Assembly: GCA_020854015.1 (NCBI GenBank)
Contig: JADZGG010000114.1
Location: 1-9,185 of the forward strand
Origin: Flavobacteriales bacterium
GTDB lineage: Bacteria > Bacteroidota > Bacteroidia > Flavobacteriales_F > PHOS-HE28
Direction: 5' to 3'
DNA length: 9,185 nucleotides
How positions within the stretch are numbered: the first letter of the stretch is position 1; the number at the start of each line of letters is the position of its first letter. The notes beneath the pieces are model-generated. The model saw only the letters and a list, made by a program, of their open reading frames with translations, did no database searches and was not told the DNA's origin. Both the position numbers and the translations under genes were made by a program. Below, piece by piece: positions 1-6,930 of the stretch.

Positions 1-375
1 AAGATCCGCGTGGGACAGGGTGTCCACATGCAGCAGATCCATCTTGTCCGCCAGGTCGTGCAACTTCACGCGGATGGCCAGGGGATCCTCCATCACACGA
101 TCGATGTACTGCTCGTAATCCTCTTCGGGCACACGTGAAATGTGCTGGAGCGCTGTAAGAATGCGTGGCGGAAAGTCCTTCTTAGCGAGGTCCTCCACGG
201 TCAGCGTGGAACGCTCAAGCACATCATGGATGGCGCCAAGCACCTGCTCCTCCTTGTCATGACCACGCATCATCACGCGCATCACATGCAGCACGTACGG
301 CTTGTTGAAGCGGTCCACCTGCCCCTTATGCACCTTGGCCGCCAGCCTGATGGCCCGCTCCAGGAGGTCGTCCAT
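1..375 (-). CDS. Small HD-domain phosphohydrolase, RelA/SpoT-hydrolase-like (partial, C-terminus outside window)
   Basis: The 125 visible residues match the N-terminal HD hydrolase fold of RelA/SpoT and the stand-alone MESH1 type, which in that family removes pyrophosphate from (p)ppGpp in the cytoplasm. Visible landmarks are A-x-x-H-x-G-Q near residues 12-19, PYVLH with H30, the HD pair H50-D51, and KLHD with D107. H30, H50, D51 and D107 would be the four metal ligands. In (p)ppGpp hydrolases the HD pair is followed by Glu-Asp (HDxxED); here it reads HDVLER, so the Asp is replaced by Arg, which makes (p)ppGpp hydrolysis uncertain. No synthetase domain is visible, though the 3' end is missing. 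The ATG at 373-375 lies 11 nt after the stop of the lipoprotein gene, so the two are probably cotranscribed. A GTG at 388-390 is a weaker alternative start. Fold assignment is fairly sure; substrate is not. Confidence 0.8.
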   Translation of the reverse strand, partial: MDDLLERAIRLAAKVHKGQVDRFNKPYVLHVMRVMMRGHDKEEQVLGAIHDVLERSTLTVEDLAKKDFPPRILTALQHISRVPEEDYEQYIDRVMEDPLAIRVKLHDLADKMDLLHVDTLSHADL

Positions 376-386
376 GGGTCCCGTGC

Positions 387-1070
387 TCACTTGTTCACCG
401 TTATCCGGAGGTTCAGCGCCTGGGGATCGTTCATGATCACCGACCAATCCGTGCTCAGTTTCACCTGTTTGTTGGAGGGGTCCTCACGGGTCACGCCTTC
501 CGCAATACCAACTTCCCCAATGGTCTCCGGAAATGTGAAGCTGTACTTGTACTGCATGCTCTTCAGAAGACCGCTCATATCGAGTGAATCGTTCTCATCC
601 TGTGAGACGTCCGAACCCATCTCTTCAGCGTGCCCATTATTGGTGCGGACCAATGTGTTGCCTTCCCACGCGAAGAAGCCATGCGGTGCTCCTGAGCTGT
701 CCGGCAGGAGCACGTTCAGTGCATTGTTCAGTGCTGTCACATCCGTGAAGCGGAAGGTCAGGCGTTGGATGTAGCCGTCCTTCTCCTTCTTGACCTTCAC
801 CTTGGAAATGCCCTTGATCGCTTTCAGCTTATCCGCCTCATCCTTCATGTCCATCTCCCCAATTCCATCATCTGAGCCTTTGCCTTTGGTCATTCCCTCC
901 ATCGACTTCATCAACTCAGCGAAGGAACTCAGGTCGACCACGTACTCCATGGAACCACTTCCGTCCTTCTTGAAGGTGTAGTTCTCTTCAATGGTGATGC
1001 AGCCTACAAGGAGCACTAGCATGGACGCAACTGCCCATGTGCGAAGGGTGGCGAACTGGAACTTGAACAT
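387..1070 (-). CDS. Putative lipoprotein of unknown function
   Basis: This 227-residue protein begins with a lipoprotein signal peptide: basic N-terminus, hydrophobic stretch at residues 12-22, and lipobox LLVGC with C24 as the lipidated cysteine. It should therefore be anchored in a membrane facing the periplasm or the cell surface. Two Glu residues follow shortly after the Cys; acidic residues there can act as a surface-export signal in Bacteroidota, but the match is weak. After a KKDGSGSMEY segment comes a low-complexity Met/Lys/Gly/Asp-rich stretch (about 43-90), then a mixed alpha/beta region without recognised catalytic residues. The DGSG start and overall pattern recall LppM-like (DUF3153) lipoproteins, a tentative resemblance only. 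The frame stays open upstream to 1184, but that extension runs through the terminator of the preceding gene, so I chose the ATG at 1068-1070, which gives the signal peptide. It is followed 11 nt later by the HD-domain gene, probably in one operon. Confidence 0.85.
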   Translation of the reverse strand: MFKFQFATLRTWAVASMLVLLVGCITIEENYTFKKDGSGSMEYVVDLSSFAELMKSMEGMTKGKGSDDGIGEMDMKDEADKLKAIKGISKVKVKKEKDGYIQRLTFRFTDVTALNNALNVLLPDSSGAPHGFFAWEGNTLVRTNNGHAEEMGSDVSQDENDSLDMSGLLKSMQYKYSFTFPETIGEVGIAEGVTREDPSNKQVKLSTDWSVIMNDPQALNLRITVNK

Positions 1071-1119
1071 GTGATCGATCGTTGGGGCCAATGTACGGAA
1101 GCCGTTCGCGTAGCCACGG

Positions 1120-1156
1120 AAAAAGACGAAGCCCCCCCGGTCTCCGGAGGGCTTCG
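1120..1156 (-). terminator. Rho-independent terminator of the large T9SS protein gene
   Basis: Read on the minus strand, a stem of CGAAGCCC pairing with GGGCTTCG is continued, past a small internal loop, by CCGG/CCGG and closed by a 3-nt loop (1141-1143). The stem is followed by TCTTTTT (the T run is at 1120-1124). It starts 18 nt after the TGA at 1174-1176. It also sits upstream of the lipoprotein gene, which supports the shorter lipoprotein start and implies a separate promoter for that gene between about 1071 and 1120. Confidence 0.85.
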
Positions 1157-1173
1157 ATCGATGGTGATCGGGA

Positions 1174-4100
1174 TCAGCGCACAAGCGGCACCCGGAAGGT
1201 CCGTTGGTTCCCGCCTGCTGAAACTCGGAGGAAGTAGATGCCCGATGGCAGTTCCTGTCCTTCCACGTTCATACGTCCCATGGAGCCTTGAGCACGATGT
1301 TGCGCGATCCAACGGCCAGTGGCATCAAGTACGCCAACTTGAACGGAGCCTGCACCCTCCACCTGCCACTGTACGACGAACTGGTTGCCTTCCGACCAAG
1401 CCAGTAGGCCTGAGGTCGTGACAGGGGCCACGCCGGTCGACGTGTTCACGGCCACCTCACCGACGGTCATCGCACTGCAATCACCGTCCTCCACAGTGAG
1501 CGTCACTGTATAAAGACCTGGCAATGTGTAACTGTGCAGTGGCTCTGCATCGGTCACGATCGTCCCATCGCCGAAGTCCCAGGTATAATCGAGACCGTAA
1601 GTGCTGAAGTTGAAGAACTCGACCACATCGTTCACCATCACGATGCTCGGCACGGCTTCGAAGACAGCCTCCGGGCCATCGCCTGCGCCCAGCGTTACAG
1701 TGGGCACCACAAGTTGGCAGCCAAGCGCGTCCGAAACGCTGAGTGAATACGTTCCAGCAGGCACGGCGCTCAGACCCTCGGTCACATCACCATTGGACCA
1801 AGTGAAGGTGTACGGGCCGGTACCTCCGAGCACTTGCAGATCGATGGCTCCGTCCGTGGAGACCGGACATGTGGCTGCCGTTATAACGATCTCCGCATCC
1901 AGAGCTGAAGGAGCTTCCACCGCGACGGCCGCCGTGAGACTACCGCAACCGCTATTTCCACCAACAGTGATGGTGTACTCTCCAGCCGCCAGACCGTTGA
2001 AGGTGTGGTCGCTGGTGATGCCTGCCACTTGGGCCAGCACCGTACCGAAGGCATCCGCAAGCACATAGTCCCAAGGGCCGATCCCTGCACCCTGCACGTT
2101 GATCGAACCGTCGCTGGCATCCGCACAGGTCAGTGCGGTAACGGTGCGCTCCACAGGTGCACCGATGTGCAATACGAAGCGTGCGGGATCCACTGGATCA
2201 TTTGCAGCCATGCTGAACGTATATACCGTACCCTCGCTCAATGTTGTGGAGATCCCGGTCTGCAGGTCTTCCAGCACCAGACAGGTCATGCCCGAGAGCA
2301 CCGTCATATCCGAACTGGTGATCGTATACACGCCATCCACTTGCACATCCACACCCACTGGGACGTCCAAAGCGCTGGTCAGTGGACCGTAAGCGTTGAT
2401 AGCCATCTCATCACCATCGGTGGAGCGGGTGCTGATGGATACGGCTTCAGGGTGCACGAAGGGGAAGTGCGCCACATCGAACGCTCCCGTTGCAGGATCT
2501 CCATTGATGAAGTGGAGAATGGCCTCGTCGGCGAAACTGCTCTGCGTGTTGTTCAAATGCAGTCGCACCTTGGGACGGTCATCCTGTTGTTGGCTGAAGA
2601 TGCCACCGTTGATGGGCTCGAGCACCTTGGCGGATTCATCCACCGTGGTGGTGACGCCTGCTCCCGTGGCATGCAACCAGAAGCCCTGGCTGCTCTGGAT
2701 GTTGCCGTTCGCACCGAGCGTACCCAAGCTATTGGCCTCATCCCAAGCGGCATTCGTGCCGGCGGTCGGCGAAAAGATGTAGTAGAAGTTGTCCACATCG
2801 GCGCCAAGTGACAACAAGCTGAAGTCGATGGGCGAAGGCAGTGGGTTGCCCACCAGGTTCATCCCATCACGCGCAGGCGTGCCGGTGCTGGTATAGGACA
2901 TGGGCAGTGTGAAGGGGGTGTTCGCCACCTGTGGGGCACCTTTCACGTCGATGGTGAAGGCTGTAGTGGTATACAAGGAGGTACCGCTCCATGCAGCATA
3001 TCCGCGACCGATGGTGATCGTCTCGGTGATGTTCGAAACACCGATGAGCGTATCGGTCAACGCTGTCGTACCCGTATGGGTCTCATCGTACTTACGGATG
3101 CTCGGCCACAGCTTGCCGCTCACATAGAAAGGTGGATAGTTGGAGCCGGGGAAACCGGCGGTGAAGAAGTCATCCTTCCAAGAGTTGAACGTCACACCCT
3201 GCACCGGACTTGACAGCAGTCGCCAGTTGGTGACACCGGCCGGAATGAAGCGCTGCATGGTGAGGTCACCCGTGTAAGAGGCATCGACATTCACTTCGCC
3301 AAGCCTCGCCGTGCCGGTCGCATTGCTCTGCAGAACGACATCGTTGCCATTGGCATCGAAATCGCCACTGTCCAGTTGCAACGTTCCGCTGATGTTCAGC
3401 GTGTTCATGTCAAGCAGCAAGCCGCCGCCGTACACCGTCATGTCCTTTACGTTCAGGGTGCCCGTGGCACCACCAAGTGTCGCTTGTGCGTCACCCAAGA
3501 ACTTCACGTGGTCATCGGTCGCGGTAAGGCCACCATCCGCCGTGCATTCAGTTCCGTAGATGTTCACCGTGGCGGTACCGCCCAAGGCAAGTGTCCCTCC
3601 GTTCTCTACGATGAGGTCACGAACATCGAGCGTGGCGCCGACCGTAGTGACCACATGCGTGTTCTGGACCACCATGCTCGAATTGCGCGTGAAGGTGACC
3701 GCTGCAGGAGCGGGACTTCCGGTACGTGCAGTGCTCCAAGTAGCACTGGCTTCACTGCCCACACTTCGGCTGTAATAGATCGGCTGGCAAAGGGTTCCGG
3801 ATACGGAGACATCCTCCACGCTCCAGATCTCGTTGCCATCGTTGTTCTTGGCGATGATGCGCAGTGCCACGGAGTTCGTTCCGCCAGGCACCGTGATCTG
3901 AACTGTGCTATAGCCATCAGTGGTGCGGTTGCCTCCACCGGCAGGCGCATAATCCACAGGCGTGCCGGCCGTACCCGTCGCAATACCTGTGCCTGAGGTG
4001 TAGCCCCAACGTGCATTGGTAAACCCTGCAATGCGTACATCCGGATCAAGGGGAAAGCCCGATCCGTTCAAGTTCACATAGAACGCGATCGAATCCGAAG

Positions 4101-5472
4101 CGTCACCACCATTGAACGCATTGCCCGAGGTACAGGAAACTCGGGCGGTGATGGTGATACCGGTCCAGTCCAGAGTGGAAACACCTGCCAGGTCCAGGGT
4201 CACGGTACCATTATTCACCTGCCACGACGCCGGTGTGCTGATCACCCGCTGGTTGGCCGGTGTATCGCCGCTTCCCGTGCTCGTACTGATGTTCCCTGCT
4301 CCTGCCGTCACCTCCCAGCCTCCGCTTCCACCGCTGTCGAAGTTCTGGAGGAAGGACGCGGGTGATGTCTCGTTGTCGATGACGGTCAGCGTGTGCACCG
4401 AAGGTGTGCCGATGCTCGGCGTGCCCAGGCCTCCGGTGATGTTCTGTAGTGTGAATACCAAAGTGGCATCGCCATCACAGGCTCCATTGTCCGTGATCGT
4501 GATCGTCTGGCTCTGGTCGGCCACGCTTCCACCGGGGAAGGAGAGCGTCTGTGTGGTGTAGTTGTTGATGCGCGCAGCGGTACCCGAGGTCAAGGCCACA
4601 TCAACCGTGGTGGGGTTCGTGGGGTGCGGGTTGATGATCGAAGCCGTGACAAGGGTGGTACCGTCATCCTCGCTTGCGCCGGACGTGGTCGACGTCAGCT
4701 TCACCAGGGTGTACGCCCTTCCGGTCACACTGATGTCGTCCAAAGCGAATTCATCGCGGTTGGCCGATACGGCCACATCGTTGCTTGTCCATCGGATGTA
4801 CACATAGGCACCATTGGCGATCGTGATGCCGCTTATCGTTGTGGACTTAGGCAACTGGGTCCAACCAGCCCCCCCTGCTGTGCCAGGTGATGTGATGTCC
4901 AGTGCAGGCACGGTCGAGTAGGTCACGTCGTCCGTCGAATAGCTGAAGTTGAACGAGCTGGAGCTGTTCTGATCGTTCCGGTAGTATGCGTTGTACGCGA
5001 TGTCAAAGGCTGTGAGCGTGCTGCCTGTGTTGTTCTGCACGCGCAGGGTCATGGTGCCGGGTGCAAAATCGGATGCTCCTGGTTGGAAACCGAGCGCACG
5101 ACCGGTGATCGGCGCTCCGCCGAAGGAATAAATGCCGCCAGTGGTGATGGCCGCATTGCCAGGAGCCGTGCTGCCACGACGGAAGTCGGTGCCGGAGGTG
5201 ATCCGCGTTCCGCCGTAAGCCAGCGCGCCATCGCTCCAGCCAGTGATCGCCCAGGCATCCGAATCCAAGCGACCGCTGGTGGGCACCGGCTGAAAGCCTG
5301 TTCCTGCGAACGCGCCGTTCGCCACGCCAGTGACCGTGGCATCGAACGAGACCGTGTAGGCCGTGTTCGGGGCCACAATGTTCAACTGGGCTTCCACGTG
5401 GGTCGCCAGGATCAAGGCTGATGCGGAAAGCAACAGGTGTTTGGCGTTCATCATCGCGTATCGACGTTCCAT
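1174..5472 (-). CDS. Large multidomain T9SS-secreted cell-surface protein (Calx-beta, SprB repeats, PKD, type A sorting domain)
   Basis: This protein of about 1432 residues has a Sec signal peptide (basic start, hydrophobic core at 12-24, likely cleavage VEA|Q after residue 28). The mature part is a mosaic. A jelly-roll-like region (about 29-252) ends in DDISVTG. A Calx-beta domain (about 253-365) ends in LTVIDNE. A second jelly-roll-like region (367-560) ends in VEDVSVSG. A Gly/Thr/Leu-rich segment (560-735) resembles a beta-helix. A region with NWRLLSSPV and NLVGNPLPSPIDF (about 750-880) is typical of Bacteroidota surface proteins. Two SprB-type repeats follow (about 1115-1176 and 1202-1251), then a PKD domain with WDFGDG (about 1262-1340) and a C-terminal domain (1353-1432) with LPSGIYFLRV, matching type A T9SS sorting signals. 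It should cross the outer membrane by T9SS and be surface-attached or released, perhaps as an adhesin; no enzyme motif is visible. The start is uncertain: ATGs at 5454, 5451 and 5505 are alternatives. I prefer 5472 because an AT-rich stretch precedes it and the signal peptide is complete. Confidence 0.9.
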   Translation of the reverse strand: MERRYAMMNAKHLLLSASALILATHVEAQLNIVAPNTAYTVSFDATVTGVANGAFAGTGFQPVPTSGRLDSDAWAITGWSDGALAYGGTRITSGTDFRRGSTAPGNAAITTGGIYSFGGAPITGRALGFQPGASDFAPGTMTLRVQNNTGSTLTAFDIAYNAYYRNDQNSSSSFNFSYSTDDVTYSTVPALDITSPGTAGGAGWTQLPKSTTISGITIANGAYVYIRWTSNDVAVSANRDEFALDDISVTGRAYTLVKLTSTTSGASEDDGTTLVTASIINPHPTNPTTVDVALTSGTAARINNYTTQTLSFPGGSVADQSQTITITDNGACDGDATLVFTLQNITGGLGTPSIGTPSVHTLTVIDNETSPASFLQNFDSGGSGGWEVTAGAGNISTSTGSGDTPANQRVISTPASWQVNNGTVTLDLAGVSTLDWTGITITARVSCTSGNAFNGGDASDSIAFYVNLNGSGFPLDPDVRIAGFTNARWGYTSGTGIATGTAGTPVDYAPAGGGNRTTDGYSTVQITVPGGTNSVALRIIAKNNDGNEIWSVEDVSVSGTLCQPIYYSRSVGSEASATWSTARTGSPAPAAVTFTRNSSMVVQNTHVVTTVGATLDVRDLIVENGGTLALGGTATVNIYGTECTADGGLTATDDHVKFLGDAQATLGGATGTLNVKDMTVYGGGLLLDMNTLNISGTLQLDSGDFDANGNDVVLQSNATGTARLGEVNVDASYTGDLTMQRFIPAGVTNWRLLSSPVQGVTFNSWKDDFFTAGFPGSNYPPFYVSGKLWPSIRKYDETHTGTTALTDTLIGVSNITETITIGRGYAAWSGTSLYTTTAFTIDVKGAPQVANTPFTLPMSYTSTGTPARDGMNLVGNPLPSPIDFSLLSLGADVDNFYYIFSPTAGTNAAWDEANSLGTLGANGNIQSSQGFWLHATGAGVTTTVDESAKVLEPINGGIFSQQQDDRPKVRLHLNNTQSSFADEAILHFINGDPATGAFDVAHFPFVHPEAVSISTRSTDGDEMAINAYGPLTSALDVPVGVDVQVDGVYTITSSDMTVLSGMTCLVLEDLQTGISTTLSEGTVYTFSMAANDPVDPARFVLHIGAPVERTVTALTCADASDGSINVQGAGIGPWDYVLADAFGTVLAQVAGITSDHTFNGLAAGEYTITVGGNSGCGSLTAAVAVEAPSALDAEIVITAATCPVSTDGAIDLQVLGGTGPYTFTWSNGDVTEGLSAVPAGTYSLSVSDALGCQLVVPTVTLGAGDGPEAVFEAVPSIVMVNDVVEFFNFSTYGLDYTWDFGDGTIVTDAEPLHSYTLPGLYTVTLTVEDGDCSAMTVGEVAVNTSTGVAPVTTSGLLAWSEGNQFVVQWQVEGAGSVQVGVLDATGRWIAQHRAQGSMGRMNVEGQELPSGIYFLRVSAGGNQRTFRVPLVR

Positions 5473-5531
5473 GTCGTTCAATTTTGCTGAGGGGTGGGCA
5501 AGCACACGCTGCCCTCTGATCCGAAGGTGGT

Positions 5532-5539
5532 CAAAACTA
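5532..5539 (-). promoter_or_regulatory. Candidate promoter -7 element (TAGTTTTG) for the T9SS protein gene
   Basis: The minus strand carries TAGTTTTG, an exact match to the Bacteroidota -7 consensus TAnnTTTG. It would start transcription near 5525, about 50 nt before the preferred start codon. No TTTG or TTG is visible at the -33 position, so the promoter would be weak or activator-dependent. A short palindrome CTGAtccTCAG (5565-5575) lies about 25 nt upstream of the element, where an activator or repressor could bind; this is speculative. Confidence 0.45.
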
Positions 5540-5608
5540 CGGTTCTCTTCGATGGGCCGGGGATCTGATCCTCAGGAAGTTTCCCACACCCAGCCGGGGG
5601 AACCGGGC

Positions 5609-6436
5609 TTACAGTGGAAGCCTCCCCTGCTGCTCCATGGAAAGGCGCAGGTGGCTCACCTCCTTGCGCAGATCCACCACGCTACGCACCAGTTCATCCC
5701 GGCTCAGGTTCGGCTCCGGCAGCTCGCTGCTGATGAAGTGCACGAACTTCCAGATCTCCAGCACGTTGTTGACACCGACCTCATAGGGTGAATAGATCGG
5801 ATTGGTGCTGCATAGCAGCAAAGTACCCTTCTCCTTGAGCTGGTTGTAGACCACCTTGAACACGATACCGTCCTCCTTGGTCACCACGATGTAGGGTTGC
5901 CCGTCACGCAGGGTCTGCCAGTTCTGCACGTATTCACCGGTGACCCAGGAGCCCTCGGCCACGGGGGGCATACTGTCCCCGCTGATCTGGAAGGTGCGGT
6001 ACTTGCGGTCACGCGCTAGGAACGGCATCTGAAAGGTGGGCAGCACACTGATGTACTCGGGATCGGCATAACCCAGTGCATAGCCCGCCTTGGCCTTCTC
6101 GGGGACGAGTTCCACGTTCTCCCGGTCCTCGCGATCCACCGTGGTGGCCAGCACGCGTAACCGGCGCCCGCTCAGGTCCAGGTCGCCGCCCCGCTCCAGA
6201 ATGCCCAACTGGCTCTCGCTCAATGCCGTAAGCTCATCCTTCAGCAACTTGTCGATGCTGACCTTGAAGTACTCGCTCATGCGCACCAGTAGCTCGAACG
6301 AGGGCTCGGCGCTACCGTTCTCATAGCCGCTATAGCTGGAGCGTTTCACATCGAGCGCGATGGCGGTCTCCTCTTGGGAACGACCGCGACGGGTACGGAG
6401 GAGCTTCAGGTTGGCTCCGAAGACGGGGTTTGCCAT
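5609..6436 (-). CDS. XRE-family transcriptional regulator with S24 (LexA/CI-like) peptidase domain
   Basis: This 275-residue protein has the layout of LexA and phage CI repressors. An N-terminal XRE helix-turn-helix (about 7-61, with RTRRGRSQEETA and SSYSGYENG) binds DNA. A linker leads to a C-terminal S24 serine peptidase domain (about 112-238). The peptidase keeps the expected residues: an Ala-Gly pair (A117-G118 in AKAGYALGY) as possible self-cleavage site, S155 in SGDSM as nucleophile, and K194 in GIVFKVV as general base. A Leu/Arg-rich tail (244-270) probably forms a helix or coiled coil. In the family, RecA filaments on damaged DNA stimulate self-cleavage and relieve repression; that is inferred here. 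The frame stays open upstream to 6553, but the promoter and expected transcription start lie inside that extension, so translation must begin further down; ATG 6436 gives a normal XRE N-terminus. It is divergent from dinB. Its leader holds an inverted repeat and two direct repeats that suggest autoregulation. Confidence 0.9.
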   Translation of the reverse strand: MANPVFGANLKLLRTRRGRSQEETAIALDVKRSSYSGYENGSAEPSFELLVRMSEYFKVSIDKLLKDELTALSESQLGILERGGDLDLSGRRLRVLATTVDREDRENVELVPEKAKAGYALGYADPEYISVLPTFQMPFLARDRKYRTFQISGDSMPPVAEGSWVTGEYVQNWQTLRDGQPYIVVTKEDGIVFKVVYNQLKEKGTLLLCSTNPIYSPYEVGVNNVLEIWKFVHFISSELPEPNLSRDELVRSVVDLRKEVSHLRLSMEQQGRLPL

Positions 6437-6439
6437 GGT

Positions 6440-6472
6440 GACTGTCTTATGGTGTTGAAGGACTGTCTTATG
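6440..6472 (-). repeat. Two direct repeats GACTGTCTTATG, candidate operator sites
   Basis: The 12-bp sequence GACTGTCTTATG occurs identically at 6440-6451 and 6461-6472, 21 bp apart start to start, i.e. two helical turns. Each copy is followed by GTGTT (directly in the first, after two extra bases in the second). On the regulator's coding strand they read CATAAGACAGTC, and the nearer copy ends 3 nt before the ATG. Same-face spacing fits binding of two protein subunits, most simply the regulator itself. They could instead act in the mRNA at the ribosome-binding region. Confidence 0.6.
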
Positions 6473-6484
6473 CGGTGTTCCGTT

Positions 6485-6522
6485 GCCGGATAATCCATCA
6501 CGTGACTGATCATTTATCCGGC
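6485..6522. promoter_or_regulatory. Perfect inverted repeat GCCGGATAA...TTATCCGGC, candidate operator at the regulator's transcription start
   Basis: The arms at 6485-6493 and 6514-6522 are exact reverse complements of 9 bp separated by 20 bp. The spacer holds two smaller palindromes, TCACGTGA (6498-6505) and TGATCA (6507-6512). The right arm lies where transcription from the promoter at 6526-6554 should begin, so a bound dimer could block RNA polymerase. If start-site position allows, the arms could also fold as a 5' hairpin in the mRNA. Confidence 0.6.
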
Positions 6523-6525
6523 GGC

Positions 6526-6554
6526 CAAATGTAATGACTAATTTACTGACCAAA
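6526..6554 (-). promoter_or_regulatory. Bacteroidota-type promoter (TTTG-N17-TACATTTG) of the XRE/S24 regulator
   Basis: On the minus strand TTTG (6554 to 6551) is followed after 17 nt by TACATTTG (6533 to 6526), an exact match to TAnnTTTG with the -33 TTTG at a usual spacing. The predicted start is near 6520, giving a leader of about 80 nt before the ATG at 6436. This is the best promoter in the window and shows that the upstream part of the open frame is not translated. Confidence 0.75.
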
Positions 6555-6558
6555 CAAT

Positions 6559-6577
6559 GTCAACTATTCCGTCAACT
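6559..6577. repeat. Short direct repeat GTCAACT x2 just upstream of the regulator promoter
   Basis: GTCAACT occurs at 6559-6565 and 6571-6577, 12 bp apart, only a few bases upstream of the -33 element. The position would suit an activator or a site shared with divergent dinB transcription, but seven-base repeats also arise by chance. Confidence 0.3.
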
Positions 6578-6579
6578 GA

Positions 6580-6930
6580 AATTCCTTGGCCCGCCGCCGA
6601 TCTCCGCCAGGGATGGATGCGGCAGCTCCCGTACGGCCGAGACTTGCGGAGACGTGCAGTGAGTAGCCCCCGGGGAACAAGCGGCCACCACAACGCCGCC
6701 ACCGCCGACCCGGCCTTGCGGGACCACAGCGGACAGCCCGCCTTCGTCCTACCCCGAGCTTCGATGGGCACGGCCCGCTGCGGGATCCTTGGGGCGAAGG
6801 GGCGGCAACCCTACCCTTCGAAGAATGAAGAATGGAGAAGGCGTCCCACCCCCGGGATCATCTCCCAGCGAGAGGGGTGGAATGCCCGTGTTGATCGAGG
6901 CACCTGTATCGTCGACCCATTGGTTCGACC
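6580..6930. other. GC-rich intergenic stretch without a recognised gene
   Basis: About 350 bp between the regulator's control region and dinB contain no convincing gene. Short open frames on both strands are rich in Arg, Pro and Gly and resemble no known family. Composition is markedly more GC-rich and C/G-clustered than the AT-rich control region beside it. Weak inverted repeats are present, for example CGAAGGG (6795-6801) with CCCTTCG (6814-6820), and CCCCGGGG near 6667; none is followed by a T run. No TAnnTTTG or -33 element facing dinB was seen, so the dinB promoter is not identified. It could be a long leader, an unrecognised structured RNA, a degraded gene or a dispersed repeat. Confidence 0.5.

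Noticed and set aside
1088..1095. TACATTGG on the minus strand as promoter of the lipoprotein gene
   Set aside because: It has one mismatch to TAnnTTTG and no clear -33 element; a promoter is expected in this gap but this match is too weak to annotate.
1071..1184. N-terminal extension of the lipoprotein frame up to 1184
   Set aside because: It would run through the terminator hairpin and bury the lipoprotein signal peptide inside the protein.
2005..2811. A 268-residue plus-strand open frame inside the T9SS gene, and several similar ones
   Set aside because: These lie antisense to a continuous 1432-residue protein with recognisable domains; their residue composition is that of a shadow frame.
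5585..5608. CCGG-rich sequence after the regulator gene as an intrinsic terminator
   Set aside because: Only a short, mismatched stem can form and no T run follows on the minus strand.
6437..6553. N-terminal extension of the XRE/S24 regulator to 6553
   Set aside because: The promoter, expected transcription start and both repeat elements lie inside this extension, and it adds no conserved sequence.
6907..6914. TATCGTCG with an upstream TTG as a dinB promoter
   Set aside because: Two mismatches to TAnnTTTG and only about 13 nt spacing to the TTG at 6891-6893.
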